DNA from: Serpens gallinarum | GTDB taxonomy: Bacteria; Pseudomonadota; Gammaproteobacteria; Pseudomonadales; Pseudomonadaceae | Reading direction: 5' to 3' | DNA length: 64,000 nucleotides | Assembly: GCF_014836765.1 (NCBI RefSeq) | Contig: NZ_JACSQG010000002.1 | Location: 248,001 to 312,000 of the forward strand | Shown here: in pieces, positions 8,699-18,901 of the stretch | How the letters are laid out: every line of letters starts with the position of its first letter | Position numbering within the stretch: position 1 is the first letter of the stretch | Program-made: the position numbers and the translations under genes | Notes under the pieces: generated by a model | The model's input: only the letters and a program-made list of their open reading frames with translations | Told to the model about the DNA's origin: nothing | Database searches by the model: none

Positions 8699-10309
8699 TT
8701 AGCGCCGTGCCGAGCGGCGGATCAGCAGGATCACCGGCAGCAGGCCGACCAGCACCAGGGTTAGCGAGGGCAGCGCGGCGCGTGCCCATTCGCCTTCACT
8801 GGTCATCTCGAAGACGCGCACGGCCAAGGTGTCCCAGCCGAAGGGGCGCATCAGCAGGGTCGCCGGCATCTCCTTGAGGACGTCGACGAACACCAACAAG
8901 GCGGCGCTCAGCACGCCGGGCAGCAGCAACGGCAGGTAGACCTTGAAAAACAGCGCCGGCCCACCAACGCCGAGGCTGCGCGAGGCTTCCGGCAAAGACG
9001 GACGAATGCGCGCCAGGCTGCTTTCCAGAGGGCCATAGGCCACGGTGAGAAAGCGGATCAGGTAGGCGACCAGCAGTGCGGCAAGGCTACCCAGCAGGAT
9101 CGGCTTGCCAGCGCCGCCCAGCCAGCCCGACAGCGGCACGACCAGATGACGGTCCAGGTAGCTGAAGGCGAGCATGATCGACACCGCCAATACCGCGCCG
9201 GGCAGGGCGTAGCCGACGTTGGCCAGGCCCACCGCCGAACGAATCGCACCGGTGGGCGCCTGGCGGCGGGCGAAGGCCAGCAGCAGCGCCACGGCGACGC
9301 AAATCAGTGCGGCCATGCCGCCCAAATACAAGGTGTGCAGGATCAAGTCAGCGTAGCGCTCATCCAGATCGAAACGCCCGCGCTGCCAGAACCACACCAG
9401 CAGCTGCAGCAGGGGAATCACGAAGGCGCAGAGCAGCACCAAACCGCACCAGCCAGTGGCCAGTACGGCCTTCCAGCCACGCAATTCATAAAGCGCCTTT
9501 CCCCGTGGGCGCTCGTTGGCGGGTCGGCTGGCGCCGCGGGCGCGGCGTTCGCCGAACAACACCAGCAGCACCGCCAGCAGCAACAAGCTGGCCAGTTGGG
9601 TGGCGCCGGTCAGGCTGTAGAAGCCGTACCAGGTCTTGTAGATGGCGGTGGTGAAGGTGTCGAAATTGAACACCGAGACGGCGCCGAAATCGGCCAGGGT
9701 TTCCATGATCGCCAGCGCCAGCCCTGCGCCGATGGCCGGCCAGGCCATCGGCAGGGCAACGCGCCAAAAGGCCTGCCAGGGCGTCTGACCCAGTACGCGC
9801 GCAGCCTCCATCAGGCCCTTGCCCTGGGCGAGAAATGCCGAGCGGGCCAGCAGATAAACGTAGGGATAGAACACCAGCACCAGCACCACGATGACCCCGC
9901 CGGTGGAACGCACGGGTGGAAAGCGAATGCCGCTGCCGAACCAGTCGCGGGCCAGGCTCTGGATCGGTCCGGAAAAATCGAACAGGCCGATGAATACGAA
10001 GGCCAGCACGTAGGCGGGAATCGCGAAGGGCAGCATCAGCGCCCAGTCCAACCACTTGCGTCCAGGGAATTCGCACAGCGAAGTCAGCCAGGCCAGGCTG
10101 ACACCCAGCACGGTGACGCCAAGGCCGACGCCCAGCACCAGGATCAGGGTATTGCCGATCAGGCGGGTCATCTGGGTTTCCCACAGGTGCGACCAGATCT
10201 CGGCGTCGATGTCATGCCAGCTGAACAGCAGCACGCTCAAGGGCAGCAACACCAGCGCTGCGACACCAAAGGCAATGGGGTACCAGCGGCGCTGAATCGG
10301 GTGGGCCAC
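8699..10309 (-). CDS. hitB: Iron(III) ABC transporter permease (FbpB/HitB type)
   Basis: This is the inner-membrane permease of a ferric-iron ABC importer. The 536-residue protein holds two fused binding-protein-dependent transport domains, about six membrane spans each, as in FbpB/HitB. Each half has an EAA-like loop (for example EAARVLGQTPWQAFWRVALP and EASRSLGVGGPALFFKVYLP). Translation starts at GTG 10309, with AAGGAG five bases before it. The binding-protein gene lies just upstream on the same strand, with a 9-bp hairpin in the 120-base gap that may lower expression of the permease relative to the binding protein. No ATPase gene is adjacent, so the ATP-binding subunit must come from elsewhere. 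Substrate is inferred from the partner and the Fur-like site upstream. Confidence 0.85.
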   Translation of the reverse strand: MAHPIQRRWYPIAFGVAALVLLPLSVLLFSWHDIDAEIWSHLWETQMTRLIGNTLILVLGVGLGVTVLGVSLAWLTSLCEFPGRKWLDWALMLPFAIPAYVLAFVFIGLFDFSGPIQSLARDWFGSGIRFPPVRSTGGVIVVLVLVFYPYVYLLARSAFLAQGKGLMEAARVLGQTPWQAFWRVALPMAWPAIGAGLALAIMETLADFGAVSVFNFDTFTTAIYKTWYGFYSLTGATQLASLLLLAVLLVLFGERRARGASRPANERPRGKALYELRGWKAVLATGWCGLVLLCAFVIPLLQLLVWFWQRGRFDLDERYADLILHTLYLGGMAALICVAVALLLAFARRQAPTGAIRSAVGLANVGYALPGAVLAVSIMLAFSYLDRHLVVPLSGWLGGAGKPILLGSLAALLVAYLIRFLTVAYGPLESSLARIRPSLPEASRSLGVGGPALFFKVYLPLLLPGVLSAALLVFVDVLKEMPATLLMRPFGWDTLAVRVFEMTSEGEWARAALPSLTLVLVGLLPVILLIRRSARR

Positions 10310-10349
10310 GCAAACTCCTTACTGCGGGAAAGGGTCCGTCGAAATGCAG

Positions 10350-10373
10350 GCGCCCCGGACGATGCCGGGGCGC
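10350..10373 (-). terminator. Intra-operon hairpin between hitA and hitB
   Basis: GCGCCCCGG and CCGGGGCGC form a perfect 9-bp stem with a 6-base loop and no U-run. It lies between the binding-protein and permease genes and probably acts as an mRNA-stabilising or partly terminating hairpin, which would give more binding protein than permease. Confidence 0.5.
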
Positions 10374-10430
10374 GCAGTATAAAGCAGCTAGAGGTGGCTG
10401 GCGGCTGTGTTTAGCCCGACAGCCTGGCGC

Positions 10431-11432
10431 TTAATTCCAGCCTACCCGGTCCATCAACTTGATGGCTTCGGCCTGGCGCTTGCCGGCCACTTCGACTGGA
10501 ATGCTGTCAGCCTTGAACGAGCCCCAGGCGGCCACTTCCTCGGAAACCGGAGCCTTGGGGTTGGCCGGGAATTCCTGGTTGGCGCCGGCGAAAATCGCCT
10601 GGGCTTCTTCGCCGGTCATCCATTCCACCAGCTTCTGCGCAGCTTGCGGGTTGGGCGCGTACTTGGTCAGGCCGATGCCGGAAAGGTTGACGTGCACACC
10701 GCGGTCAGCCTGGTTTGGCCAGAACAGCTTGACCTTGAGATCAGGGTTCTGCCTATGCAAGCGCCCGAAATAGTAGGTGTTGACGATACCCACATCGCAC
10801 TGGCCGGCGTTTACCGCATTGATGACCGAGTTGTCGTCGGCAAACACATCGGTGGCCAGATTATTGACCCAGCCTTTGAGGACTTCTTCGGTTTTCTGGG
10901 GACCGTGGGTTTCCAGCAGAGTGGCGGTCAGCGACTGGTTGTACACCTTCTTGCTGGTCCGCAGGCAGAGGCGGCCTTCCCAATTCTTGTCAGCCAGTGC
11001 CTCGTAGGTGCTGAGCTCTTCTGGTTGGACCCGCTCGGTGGAGTAGACGATGGTGCGCGCGCGCAGCGACAGACCAGTCCAGGCACCGGTTGAAGAGCGG
11101 TATTGCGAAGGAATATTGGCGTCGACCACAGCGGATTTCATGGGCTGAAGAATGCCCATCTGCTCGGCTTGCCAGAGATTGCCGGCGTCCACGGTGAGCA
11201 GCAGGTCAGCCGGGGTATTGTCGCCCTCGGCCTTGATGCGTGCCATCAGTGGCGCTTCCTTGTCGGTGATGAACTTGACCTTGACCCCGGTCTTGGCGGT
11301 ATAGGCATCAAACACCGGCTTGATCAATTCGTCGATCCGCGAGGAGTAGACGACCACTTCATCGGCGGCCTGGGCCTGCCCGGCGCAGACACCGAGCGCC
11401 AGGGCGGCGAGCAACATTTTGCTGACCTGCAT
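10431..11432 (-). CDS. hitA: Iron(III) periplasmic binding protein (FbpA/HitA type)
   Basis: This is a periplasmic ferric-iron-binding protein that delivers Fe(III) to the adjacent permease. The 333-residue product has a Sec signal peptide ([18 protein letters not shown], cleavage after AQA) followed by the family's opening [12 protein letters not shown]-terminal pair of Tyr residues in VNTYYFGR matches the tyrosine iron ligands of FbpA-like proteins. The ATG at 11432 has AGAGG about nine bases upstream; the longer frame to 11486 runs through the Fur-like palindrome and would spoil the signal peptide. Expression is probably iron-repressed through the site at 11471-11485. Confidence 0.88.
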   Translation of the reverse strand: MQVSKMLLAALALGVCAGQAQAADEVVVYSSRIDELIKPVFDAYTAKTGVKVKFITDKEAPLMARIKAEGDNTPADLLLTVDAGNLWQAEQMGILQPMKSAVVDANIPSQYRSSTGAWTGLSLRARTIVYSTERVQPEELSTYEALADKNWEGRLCLRTSKKVYNQSLTATLLETHGPQKTEEVLKGWVNNLATDVFADDNSVINAVNAGQCDVGIVNTYYFGRLHRQNPDLKVKLFWPNQADRGVHVNLSGIGLTKYAPNPQAAQKLVEWMTGEEAQAIFAGANQEFPANPKAPVSEEVAAWGSFKADSIPVEVAGKRQAEAIKLMDRVGWN

Positions 11433-11470
11433 GAAAAACTGCCTCTTGCTGGGGAAGTTGGGAAAGCAAA

Positions 11471-11485
11471 TGATAGTGACTATCA
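11471..11485 (-). promoter_or_regulatory. Putative Fur box upstream of hitA
   Basis: TGATAG-TGA-CTATCA is a perfect inverted repeat and resembles the core of the Pseudomonas Fur consensus (GATAATGATAATC type). It lies about 40 bases before the start codon of the iron-binding protein gene, where repressor binding would block transcription. Confidence 0.7.
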
Positions 11486-11638
11486 CTTGAGTTCACAACG
11501 CAGCATTTAGCCGCAGGCTTTTGTGCGGTGGAGCAGCGCAACATGTTGTTTTGCATGGGACGCAACTGCGCGTTAAGGTGCGCGCCCTCGCGCTTGTCTA
11601 CATCCGCCGAGGTTGCATCGCTCAATTCCGCTTTAGAG

Positions 11639-12139
11639 ATGGTATTTTCCGTGAACGCTTTCCAGCCGCTAATTGCCTGCGCCTGCGCACTGGTCTGTAG
11701 CCTGACCTTTGCCTCCAGCCAGCCAACGACACATACCTTGGCGATTCAATACGCGCCCTACGTTTATCACTGGCAACACAATCCAGAGCATAACAACACG
11801 CCGCACCTGATTGGCCTGGAGTACCGAGCGCCTTCGGAATGGGTGTTTGGTGGCGTTCGGTTCGACAATTCATTCGACCAGCCCAGCCAGTATTACTACG
11901 CCGGCAGGCAATGGACGTTCGACACGGTCAGCCCCAACCTGTACGGCAAGCTGACCGCCGGTCCACTGCTGGGGTACACCGGTGAGTACGAAAACAAAAT
12001 TCCGGTTAACCGCAAAGGTGTAGGGTTGGGCGCCATCCCTGCGTTGGGCTATCAGATGATGGGTGCTAATGCGCAGGTCGCCTTGCTTGGCACGGCGGGG
12101 TTCATGTTCACCTTTGGTGCCGATCTGCTCAGCTGGTAG
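11639..12139 (+). CDS. Exported beta-rich protein, probable outer-membrane barrel
   Basis: This is a 166-residue protein with an N-terminal signal segment (hydrophobic from about residue 9 to 25, rich in Ala and Cys) and a body of alternating aromatic residues (YAPYVYHWQ, YYYAGRQW) ending in a C-terminal strand with Phe and Trp. That is the pattern of a small outer-membrane beta barrel. Similar Pseudomonas proteins are sometimes annotated as glycerol-3-phosphate transporters, which the sequence does not support. The ATG at 11639 gives a good signal peptide although its ribosome site is weak. It is a single gene, convergent with ubiI. The function is unknown. Confidence 0.6.
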   Translation: MVFSVNAFQPLIACACALVCSLTFASSQPTTHTLAIQYAPYVYHWQHNPEHNNTPHLIGLEYRAPSEWVFGGVRFDNSFDQPSQYYYAGRQWTFDTVSPNLYGKLTAGPLLGYTGEYENKIPVNRKGVGLGAIPALGYQMMGANAQVALLGTAGFMFTFGADLLSW

Positions 12140-12154
12140 CTCCGCGCGCAGGCT

Positions 12155-13372
12155 TCAGGGTCTGGCCAGCTCCGGCAGATCCCCGCTCAGCCCCAGCGCC
12201 TGGCGCACGAACAGTGCCTTGGCCTGCTCATGATGATCGACCAGGCGTAACCCGACATTGCGCAGCCAGCGCAGGGTCGGCTGGTCGGCCTGGAATAGCC
12301 GCTCAAAGCCTTCCATGGACGCCATCATCGCCAGGTTATAGGGCATGCGGCGGCGCTCGAAACGGCTGAGCACGCGCTTGTCGGCCAGGGTTTCGCCGCG
12401 TTGTTGGGCATGCAGCAGCACTTCAGCCAGCACAGCGGCGTCAAGGAAGCCGAGGTTGACACCTTGGCCGGCCAGCGGATGGATGACGTGCGCCGCATCG
12501 CCAATCAGTGCCAGGCCCGGTTCGATGTAGCGCTTGGCGTGGCGCTGGCGCAGCGGAATGCACACCCGTGGGTCGGCTTCCAGCACTGTGCCCAGCTGGT
12601 GCTCAAAGGCAGCGCCGAGGGTGGCGCGAAACGCCTCGTCATCCAGCCCCATCACGCGGCCGGCTTCGCTTGGCGTGCAGGACCAGACGATCGAGCACCA
12701 GTGTTTGTCGCCCTGGCGATCCAGTGGCAGGAAAGCCAGCGGACCGTCGTCGGTGAAGCGTTGCCAGGCGGTCAGGTCATGGACTTTGCTGCAGCGCACG
12801 CTGGTGACGACGGCATGGTGCAGGTAATCCCATTCGCGGGTTTCACAGCCGGCCAGGCGGCGCACTGCGGAATTGGCGCCATCGGCGGCAATCAACAAGG
12901 GCGTGCGCAGCTCGCGACCATCGCCCAGGGTCAGCAGCCAGCCGTGTTCGGTACGCCGCAGCTGCTCAACGCGCGCGTCGCCCAGTAGCTGAACATCGCT
13001 GCTGTGCAGTTGCTCAAGCAGCGCGTCCTGCACCACGCGGTTTTCGACGATATGGCCGAGCACCTCGGCATGCACGCTGGCAGCGGAAAAGTGGATCTGC
13101 CCGGTGCCGGAGGCATCCCACACCCGCATGTCGCGATAGGGGCTGCAGCGCCGCGCACGAATCCCTTCCCAGGCACCCAGGCGTTCCAGCAAACGCTGAC
13201 TGGCCATCGATAGCGCGCTGACCCGTGGCTCGAAGGGTGCATCGGTTGCGAAGGGTTTGACCTGCAGCGGCCCGCCGTCAACCAGCAAGGTATTCAAGCC
13301 GCTGTCGCGCAGCGCCAAGGCCAGGGCGCTGCCAACCATACCGGCGCCCACAATGATCAGATCCGCTTGCAT
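12155..13372 (-). CDS. ubiI: FAD-dependent ubiquinone-biosynthesis hydroxylase (UbiI/VisC type)
   Basis: This is a flavin monooxygenase of the UbiH/UbiI/Coq6 family, probably the C5 hydroxylase of aerobic ubiquinone synthesis. The 405-residue protein has the N-terminal FAD dinucleotide motif GAGMVGSALA (near residue 8), the central DG motif IAADGANS (near residue 164) and the C-terminal GD motif ALIGDAAHVIHPLAGQGVN (near residue 287). The ATG at 13372 has AAGGA six bases upstream. It is the last gene of a minus-strand run ygfB-pepP-ubiH-thioesterase-ubiI. UbiI is preferred to UbiF from operon position; activity on a specific ring carbon is inference. Confidence 0.8.
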   Translation of the reverse strand: MQADLIIVGAGMVGSALALALRDSGLNTLLVDGGPLQVKPFATDAPFEPRVSALSMASQRLLERLGAWEGIRARRCSPYRDMRVWDASGTGQIHFSAASVHAEVLGHIVENRVVQDALLEQLHSSDVQLLGDARVEQLRRTEHGWLLTLGDGRELRTPLLIAADGANSAVRRLAGCETREWDYLHHAVVTSVRCSKVHDLTAWQRFTDDGPLAFLPLDRQGDKHWCSIVWSCTPSEAGRVMGLDDEAFRATLGAAFEHQLGTVLEADPRVCIPLRQRHAKRYIEPGLALIGDAAHVIHPLAGQGVNLGFLDAAVLAEVLLHAQQRGETLADKRVLSRFERRRMPYNLAMMASMEGFERLFQADQPTLRWLRNVGLRLVDHHEQAKALFVRQALGLSGDLPELARP

Positions 13373-13381
13373 GTCCATTCC

Positions 13382-13864
13382 TTAGGCGGCCGGCCGCAAC
13401 TGCGGCTTGAGCCGGATATAAAGCGTCTTGTGAACGCGCGCGACGAGCGTTCCCTGCGCGTCACGCACCTCGACCTGCAACTCGGGCAGGTATTTGTCAC
13501 CACCAGCGGTGCGCTGGCGTACTTCGTCGAGCAATGTCTCGTCGATGCTGAAGTCCGCGTACACCGTGCCCTTGCCCGGTGCAATGAAGTCGATGTGCGC
13601 GGCCTTGTCCCAGACAATGTAGTCGCGGCCGAGACATTCCATGATCAGCAGCATGTAGAACGGGTCGGTCATGCTATACAGCGAGCCGCCGAACTGGGTG
13701 CGCACATAGTTGCGGTTGTACCAACTCAGGCCCATCTTTACCCGCGCCTGGCGAAAGTCTGCGCTGAGCTGCCAGACGCGAATACCTGCACCTAGGTAGG
13801 GCGGGTAACAGTTAAGCAGCCAGCGCAGCAGGCGCGCCTTGCGGGCCAGTTTTTTTGCATTCAT
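13382..13864 (-). CDS. DUF4442 hotdog-fold thioesterase-like protein
   Basis: This is a 160-residue protein of the DUF4442 (hotdog thioesterase-like) family. Recognisable parts are a basic N-terminus, the segment NRNYVRTQFGGSLYSMTDP typical of the hotdog helix, and a C-terminal strand with VARVHKTLYIR. The substrate is unknown; the family is related to acyl-CoA thioesterases. It is inserted between ubiH and ubiI, nine bases before ubiI and 17 after ubiH, so it is almost surely co-transcribed with quinone-biosynthesis genes. The ribosome site is weak, so translation may be coupled to ubiH. Confidence 0.75.
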   Translation of the reverse strand: MNAKKLARKARLLRWLLNCYPPYLGAGIRVWQLSADFRQARVKMGLSWYNRNYVRTQFGGSLYSMTDPFYMLLIMECLGRDYIVWDKAAHIDFIAPGKGTVYADFSIDETLLDEVRQRTAGGDKYLPELQVEVRDAQGTLVARVHKTLYIRLKPQLRPAA

Positions 13865-13881
13865 TGCGTTTTAATCCGAAA

Positions 13882-15065
13882 TCACAGCGAGCGGGTACCC
13901 AAGCCCATGGCCTGGCGGGCAAACCAACTCTTGACCGGCGGCAGCAGGTCGAGTCCCAGCAGGCCGAGGTGCCGGGTGTGGCCGAGCAGAGTGGAATTCT
14001 TGACGAACAGGCGAGTCAACTTGTCGGAAAAGCCAATGGTCATGTCCTGGTCTGGGCGCTGGCGTTCGCGGTAGGTTTGCAGCGTGGCCAGGTCGCCCAG
14101 CGGAGCGTCGCTTTCCTGCAAGCATTCAGCCAGGGCCAGGGCATCGCGCAGCGACAGGTTGAAACCCTGGCCGGCAATCGGATGCAGGCTGTGCACGGCA
14201 TTGCCGAGCACAGCAAGGTTGGCGCGCACCTGCTCCTGGGCCTCGATCAGCGCCAGCGGGTACAGATGCCGTGCGCCAACCTGACGCAACGCCCCCAGGC
14301 GATAACCGAAGGCATCCTGCAACTCGGCGAGAAAGTGCCCATCCGGCAGGCTTTGCAGACGTTCGGCGTGCTCACCGGTACGCGTCCAGATCAGCGCGCA
14401 ACGGTTTTCGGACATCGGCAACAGGGCCATGGGGCCTTGCGCGGTAAAGCGCTCAAAGGCTTCGCCGCCATGGGGCAGGCTCGGGGTGATGTTGGTGATC
14501 AGCGCGCTCTGCCCGTACGGGCGGCGGTTGACCTGGATGCCCAGGCGCTCACGCAATCCGGAGCGGCCGCCATCGGCGAGCACCGCCAGGTCGCAGTCCA
14601 AAGTGGTGTCGTCATCAAGAATGAGCCGATAGCCGTCGGTCAGCGGCTGCAGGTCGCGCACCTCCGCGGGGCAACGCCATTTCACGACGTCATGGTCCAG
14701 CGCCTGCCACAGGCATTGGCCGAGCCAGGCGTTCTCCACGACATAACCCAATGCCGGCACGCCCTCATCGCGGGCATGCATGCGCGTAGCGCCAAAGCGG
14801 CCTTGTTCGGAGACGTGGATATGCAGAATCGGCTCGGCCCGCGGAGCAATGCTCGCCCAGACGCCGAGCCGCTCATAGATCAGCCGGCTGCCATACGCCA
14901 GCGCCGAGCTGCGGGCGTCATAACTGGGCTGGTAGGGGTTGCCGGGGGCGAAGGGCTCGATCAGTACGATGTCCCAGCCGCGCGCCCTGGCGCGGTCTTG
15001 CAAGGCCAGCGCCAGGCTGGCGCCCACCAGGCCGCCGCCGATGATCGCCAGCTGCGTGCGGGCCA

Positions 15066-15066
<1 letters not shown>
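13882..15066 (-). CDS. ubiH: 2-octaprenyl-6-methoxyphenol hydroxylase UbiH
   Basis: UbiH is a flavin-dependent hydroxylase of ubiquinone synthesis acting at the inner-membrane face. The 394-residue protein shows the FAD motif GGGLVGASLALAL near the N-terminus, an LADGGRSGLRERLGI DG motif in the middle, and the GD-motif region AVLGNAVHSLHPIAGQGFNL, where Asn replaces the usual Asp as is common in UbiH. Its ATG overlaps the pepP stop (TGATG), pointing to translational coupling. Assignment as UbiH rather than UbiI rests on this order directly after pepP, as in other gammaproteobacteria. Confidence 0.88.
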
Positions 15067-16400
<1,334 letters not shown>

Positions 16401-16413
16401 GGCGGCGTTCCGG

Positions 16414-16971
16414 TCAGTGCAAAGAAGGCTTCGGGGAGGGGGCGACGGGAGCCTTGGCGCATTCGCCGTACAGCAGCAAGGGCGCCACGCGCAGGTACTC
16501 CATGACTTCCATGTAGTCGCTTTCGCCGTCTTCGGAATCCTCAAGCGCGCTTTGCACCTGGGCAATGGCAGCCAAGTCCTGCAGCACCTCGGTGGCTTCG
16601 GTGGACAGCGCGCTGTCGCGCACGGTCAGGCCGAAGCCGGAGAGAAAGCCCTGGCACCACTGCCCGAGAGCCAAGGCGCGCTCTTCCAGAGGCGCCTCGT
16701 CGCCAGGCAGCAACAGCACCACGGTGAAGTCGCCACTGGATAGCTCGGCCTTGACCATCTCCTGCAGGCCGATCAGCGCCTGGCGCACGTTGTCCTGCGG
16801 AACATCGCCCAGCACTTCCTGGGCATCGGCCAGCCAGGGCTCCGGATCGAAGCCGGCACCGGCGCAGCTGCGGCCAAGTAGCACGCCGTGCAGCTCAGCG
16901 GGGGAGACAGGATGCCCGGCGTTGGCCAGCAAGGCAGCGAAAGCGTAATACGGAGAATTGGAACTGGGCAT
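16414..16971 (-). CDS. ygfB: UPF0149 family protein YgfB
   Basis: This is a 185-residue all-helical protein of the UPF0149/YecA family. It shows the characteristic [16 protein letters not shown] segment near residue 24, [11 protein letters not shown] near residue 127 and a C-terminal [14 protein letters not shown]. In Pseudomonas the homologue has been linked to control of gene expression, but nothing here proves a role. It is first in the run ygfB-pepP-ubiH-ubiI and diverges from the zapB-like gene, sharing a 170-base promoter region. Confidence 0.85.
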   Translation of the reverse strand: MPSSNSPYYAFAALLANAGHPVSPAELHGVLLGRSCAGAGFDPEPWLADAQEVLGDVPQDNVRQALIGLQEMVKAELSSGDFTVVLLLPGDEAPLEERALALGQWCQGFLSGFGLTVRDSALSTEATEVLQDLAAIAQVQSALEDSEDGESDYMEVMEYLRVAPLLLYGECAKAPVAPSPKPSLH

Positions 16972-17085
16972 GGTCTGCTAGGCGCAAGGCAGCGCAATCA
17001 CTAGAATGAAGGACTCGTATCCTAGCAGCCTGACGGGGGCAGACCAATAACGCGACCGTCATCACTGATTCGGAGCCAAGCAGGT

Positions 17086-17116
17086 TTGACCCTTAGTAGG
17101 GACAATCCCTTATAGT
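17086..17116 (+). promoter_or_regulatory. Putative sigma-70 promoter of the zapB-like/zapA operon
   Basis: TTGACC at 17086 and TATAGT at 17111 are separated by 19 bases (18 if the -10 is read as TTATAG). They sit about 30 bases before the start codon of the zapB-like gene. Motif quality is good but the spacing is long. Confidence 0.5.
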
Positions 17117-17144
17117 CCAGAACCCAGGTTTTTCTCGAGAGCCC

Positions 17145-17354
17145 ATGGAAAACGCCGAATTACACGCGCTGGCGGCCAAGCTGGAAGTGTTGCTGCGACA
17201 GCATGAGCAGCTCAAGGCGCACAACCGCCAGTTGCGGGCGAGTGAAAAGGCCTGGCGCGAAGAGCGTGCCCAGTTGGTCGAGAAGAACGAAATGGCCCGG
17301 GTAAAGGTCGAAGCGATGATTTCACGCCTCAAAGCCCTGGAGCAGGACTCATGA
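17145..17354 (+). CDS. Small coiled-coil cell-division protein (ZapB-like, TIGR02449)
   Basis: This 69-residue protein is one continuous coiled coil with heptad Leu spacing (LAAKLEVLLRQHEQLKAHN) and many Glu, Arg and Lys residues. It matches the TIGR02449 family found just before zapA and likely plays a ZapB-like role at the Z ring. GAGAG precedes the ATG. Its stop codon overlaps the zapA start (ATGA), so the two are co-translated. Confidence 0.82.
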   Translation: MENAELHALAAKLEVLLRQHEQLKAHNRQLRASEKAWREERAQLVEKNEMARVKVEAMISRLKALEQDS

Positions 17355-17653
17355 CTCAGTCAACCACCGTCACCGTGATGATTCTCGACAAGGAGTACTG
17401 CATTGCCTGTCCCGCGGAAGCACGCAGCAACCTGGAAAACTCCGCGCGTTACCTGGACAGCAAAATGCGCGAGATCCGCGCCACCGGCAAGGTGATCGGA
17501 TCTGAGCGGGTCGCCGTGATGGCCGCGCTGAACATTACCCATGAGCTGCTGCAGAAACAGCAATTCTTCGATCAGCAAACCGGCGCCAGTCGCGAACAGA
17601 TACGCGACATGCTGGAGCGGGTCGATCAGGCGCTGGGCAGCAACCCGGACTAG
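17351..17653 (+). CDS. zapA: Cell division protein ZapA
   Basis: ZapA binds and cross-links FtsZ filaments at midcell. The 100-residue protein has the N-terminal globular part (VTVMILDKEYCIACP, then an arginine-rich YLDSKMREIRATGKV) and the C-terminal coiled coil that forms the tetramer. The length is normal for the family. It overlaps the ZapB-like gene by four bases and lies 40 bases before 6S RNA, the standard gammaproteobacterial order. Confidence 0.92.
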   Translation: MTQSTTVTVMILDKEYCIACPAEARSNLENSARYLDSKMREIRATGKVIGSERVAVMAALNITHELLQKQQFFDQQTGASREQIRDMLERVDQALGSNPD

Positions 17654-17692
17654 TGACAGTCGCCAACAGAATTGATTGGGGTATACTGCCTC

Positions 17693-17875
17693 CCAGCTCC
17701 CTGGGGTGTTTGCCGGTAGGCCATGTCCCTCTCCCGATAAGCAAAACCTTGGAGGCTGTACGTGTGGCCCGTGTGCATGTCCGCTCGACGGAAAGCCTTA
17801 AGGTCGCCTGCAGTCGCCACCTTGAACTCTCGGGTTCAAGGGCCAAAGCCGAAAGCGGCACTTTGGGGAGTTCCA
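17693..17875 (+). ncRNA. ssrS: 6S RNA (ssrS)
   Basis: 6S RNA mimics an open promoter and binds the sigma-70 RNA polymerase holoenzyme in stationary phase. The identification rests on position between zapA and ygfA, on a -10-like TATACT at 17682-17687, and on recognisable conserved parts: the closing stem between AGCTCCC at the 5' end and GGGGAGTTCC at the 3' end, GAAAGCCTTAAGG in the middle, and the hairpin CACCTTGAACTCTCGGGTTCAAGGG. Ends are estimated to within a few bases. The reading frame that crosses it is not a gene. Confidence 0.88.
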
Positions 17876-17939
17876 CTTCTAACCGCCAGCCGAGTTACCC
17901 GCACTGGCGTTTTATCGTTCTGCCTATGGCCGGTTCGCG

Positions 17940-18608
17940 ATGATTCATGGCGACGACCTGTCCCGCCCCCAGCTGCGCCGCCTGCTACGCCAGTGCCGCC
18001 GGCAATTGAGTCCCGTAGAACAGCGACGCGCGGCTCGTGACCTGTACTGCCAGCTTGCCCAGCATCCGATGTTCCGCCGTGCCCGACACATCGCGCTGTA
18101 TTTACCCAATGATGGGGAAATAGACCCGCGCGCCCTCATGGTCGAAGCTCAGCGGCGAGGCAAAAGCATCTACTTGCCGGTGCTCAACAGCTGGCCACGC
18201 ACCCAGATGGCGTTTCAGCGGATTGATCCTGGCGAGCCGTTGCGCCGCAATCGCTTTGGCATACCCGAGCCTCGGGTCAATCGTGCCCGACAGCGCAAGG
18301 CCTGGGCATTGGACCTGATTCTCATGCCGTTGGTCGGTTTTGATGCGTATGGCGGTCGCCTGGGTATGGGCGGCGGTTTTTACGACCGTGGCCTGGCGTT
18401 TCGCAACTTGCGCAAAAAATGGCACAAGCCGACATTGTTGGGCTTGGCTCATGAGTGTCAGAAGGTTGACCGGCTGACATTGGCCCGTTGGGATATCCCC
18501 ATGCGGGCCACCGTGACTGATCGGGGCTGGTACGGCGTCAGAAACGCTCAACAGACCGTTGAAACACAGTCTGTTGAGAGCGCTATGGCGGCATCAGCGG
18601 CCGGTTAA
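17940..18608 (+). CDS. ygfA: 5-formyltetrahydrofolate cyclo-ligase
   Basis: This enzyme converts 5-formyl-THF to 5,10-methenyl-THF with ATP, recycling a folate storage form. The 222-residue protein has the N-terminal RRLLRQCRRQLSP arginine-rich helix, the substrate region YLPNDGEIDPR near residue 55, and the nucleotide/Mg loop MPLVGFDAYGGRLGMGGGFYDR near residues 137-158. The C-terminus runs about 20 residues beyond the usual length. It follows 6S RNA by about 65 bases and is probably expressed from the same transcript, as in E. coli. Its last 15 bases overlap a convergent small gene. Confidence 0.9.
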   Translation: MIHGDDLSRPQLRRLLRQCRRQLSPVEQRRAARDLYCQLAQHPMFRRARHIALYLPNDGEIDPRALMVEAQRRGKSIYLPVLNSWPRTQMAFQRIDPGEPLRRNRFGIPEPRVNRARQRKAWALDLILMPLVGFDAYGGRLGMGGGFYDRGLAFRNLRKKWHKPTLLGLAHECQKVDRLTLARWDIPMRATVTDRGWYGVRNAQQTVETQSVESAMAASAAG

Positions 18609-18722
18609 AGCTGCAGAGTTGTCGTTTTGACGGTCCCAAAGGCCTTGTGTATAGCCCGTGGTGACCATGCCCAGGCTGAACAAAATCACCAGTACTAATA
18701 AAATATCCGGCTTGCGTTTCAT
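18594..18722 (-). CDS. Small 42-residue membrane protein
   Basis: The minus-strand frame begins MKRKPDILLVLVILFSLGM and continues to a polar tail with WDRQNDN. It has a positively charged start, one 15-20 residue hydrophobic span and a short C-terminal part predicted outside the cytoplasm. GGAAAG lies seven bases before the ATG. The frame overlaps the 3' end of ygfA by 15 bases in the convergent direction. I have no functional name for it, but the sequence has the look of a real small membrane protein rather than a chance frame. Confidence 0.6.
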   Translation of the reverse strand: MKRKPDILLVLVILFSLGMVTTGYTQGLWDRQNDNSAALTGR

Positions 18723-18901
18723 CGTTTGTCTTTCCCCAAATAGACAACTACATGAAAACCCTGGCGTTTCTTATGTCTCGCATCTGCAAGCCATTCAAAA
18801 AAACGAGCGATGGTCTGCCGTAACTGAACGAGTGTTGCGACGCGACGCCTAGGGCTCCTAAATGTCCGGGAACATCGGACCCACGACTAAAGGCAAAGTT
18901 C

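Noticed and set aside
9146-10414. 422-residue frame antisense to the iron permease
   Set aside because: Gln/Gly/His-rich translation typical of the antisense of a high-GC membrane protein gene; permease motifs are on the other strand.
17653-17943. 96-residue frame across the 6S RNA region
   Set aside because: The region has 6S RNA structure and position; the frame has no ribosome site.
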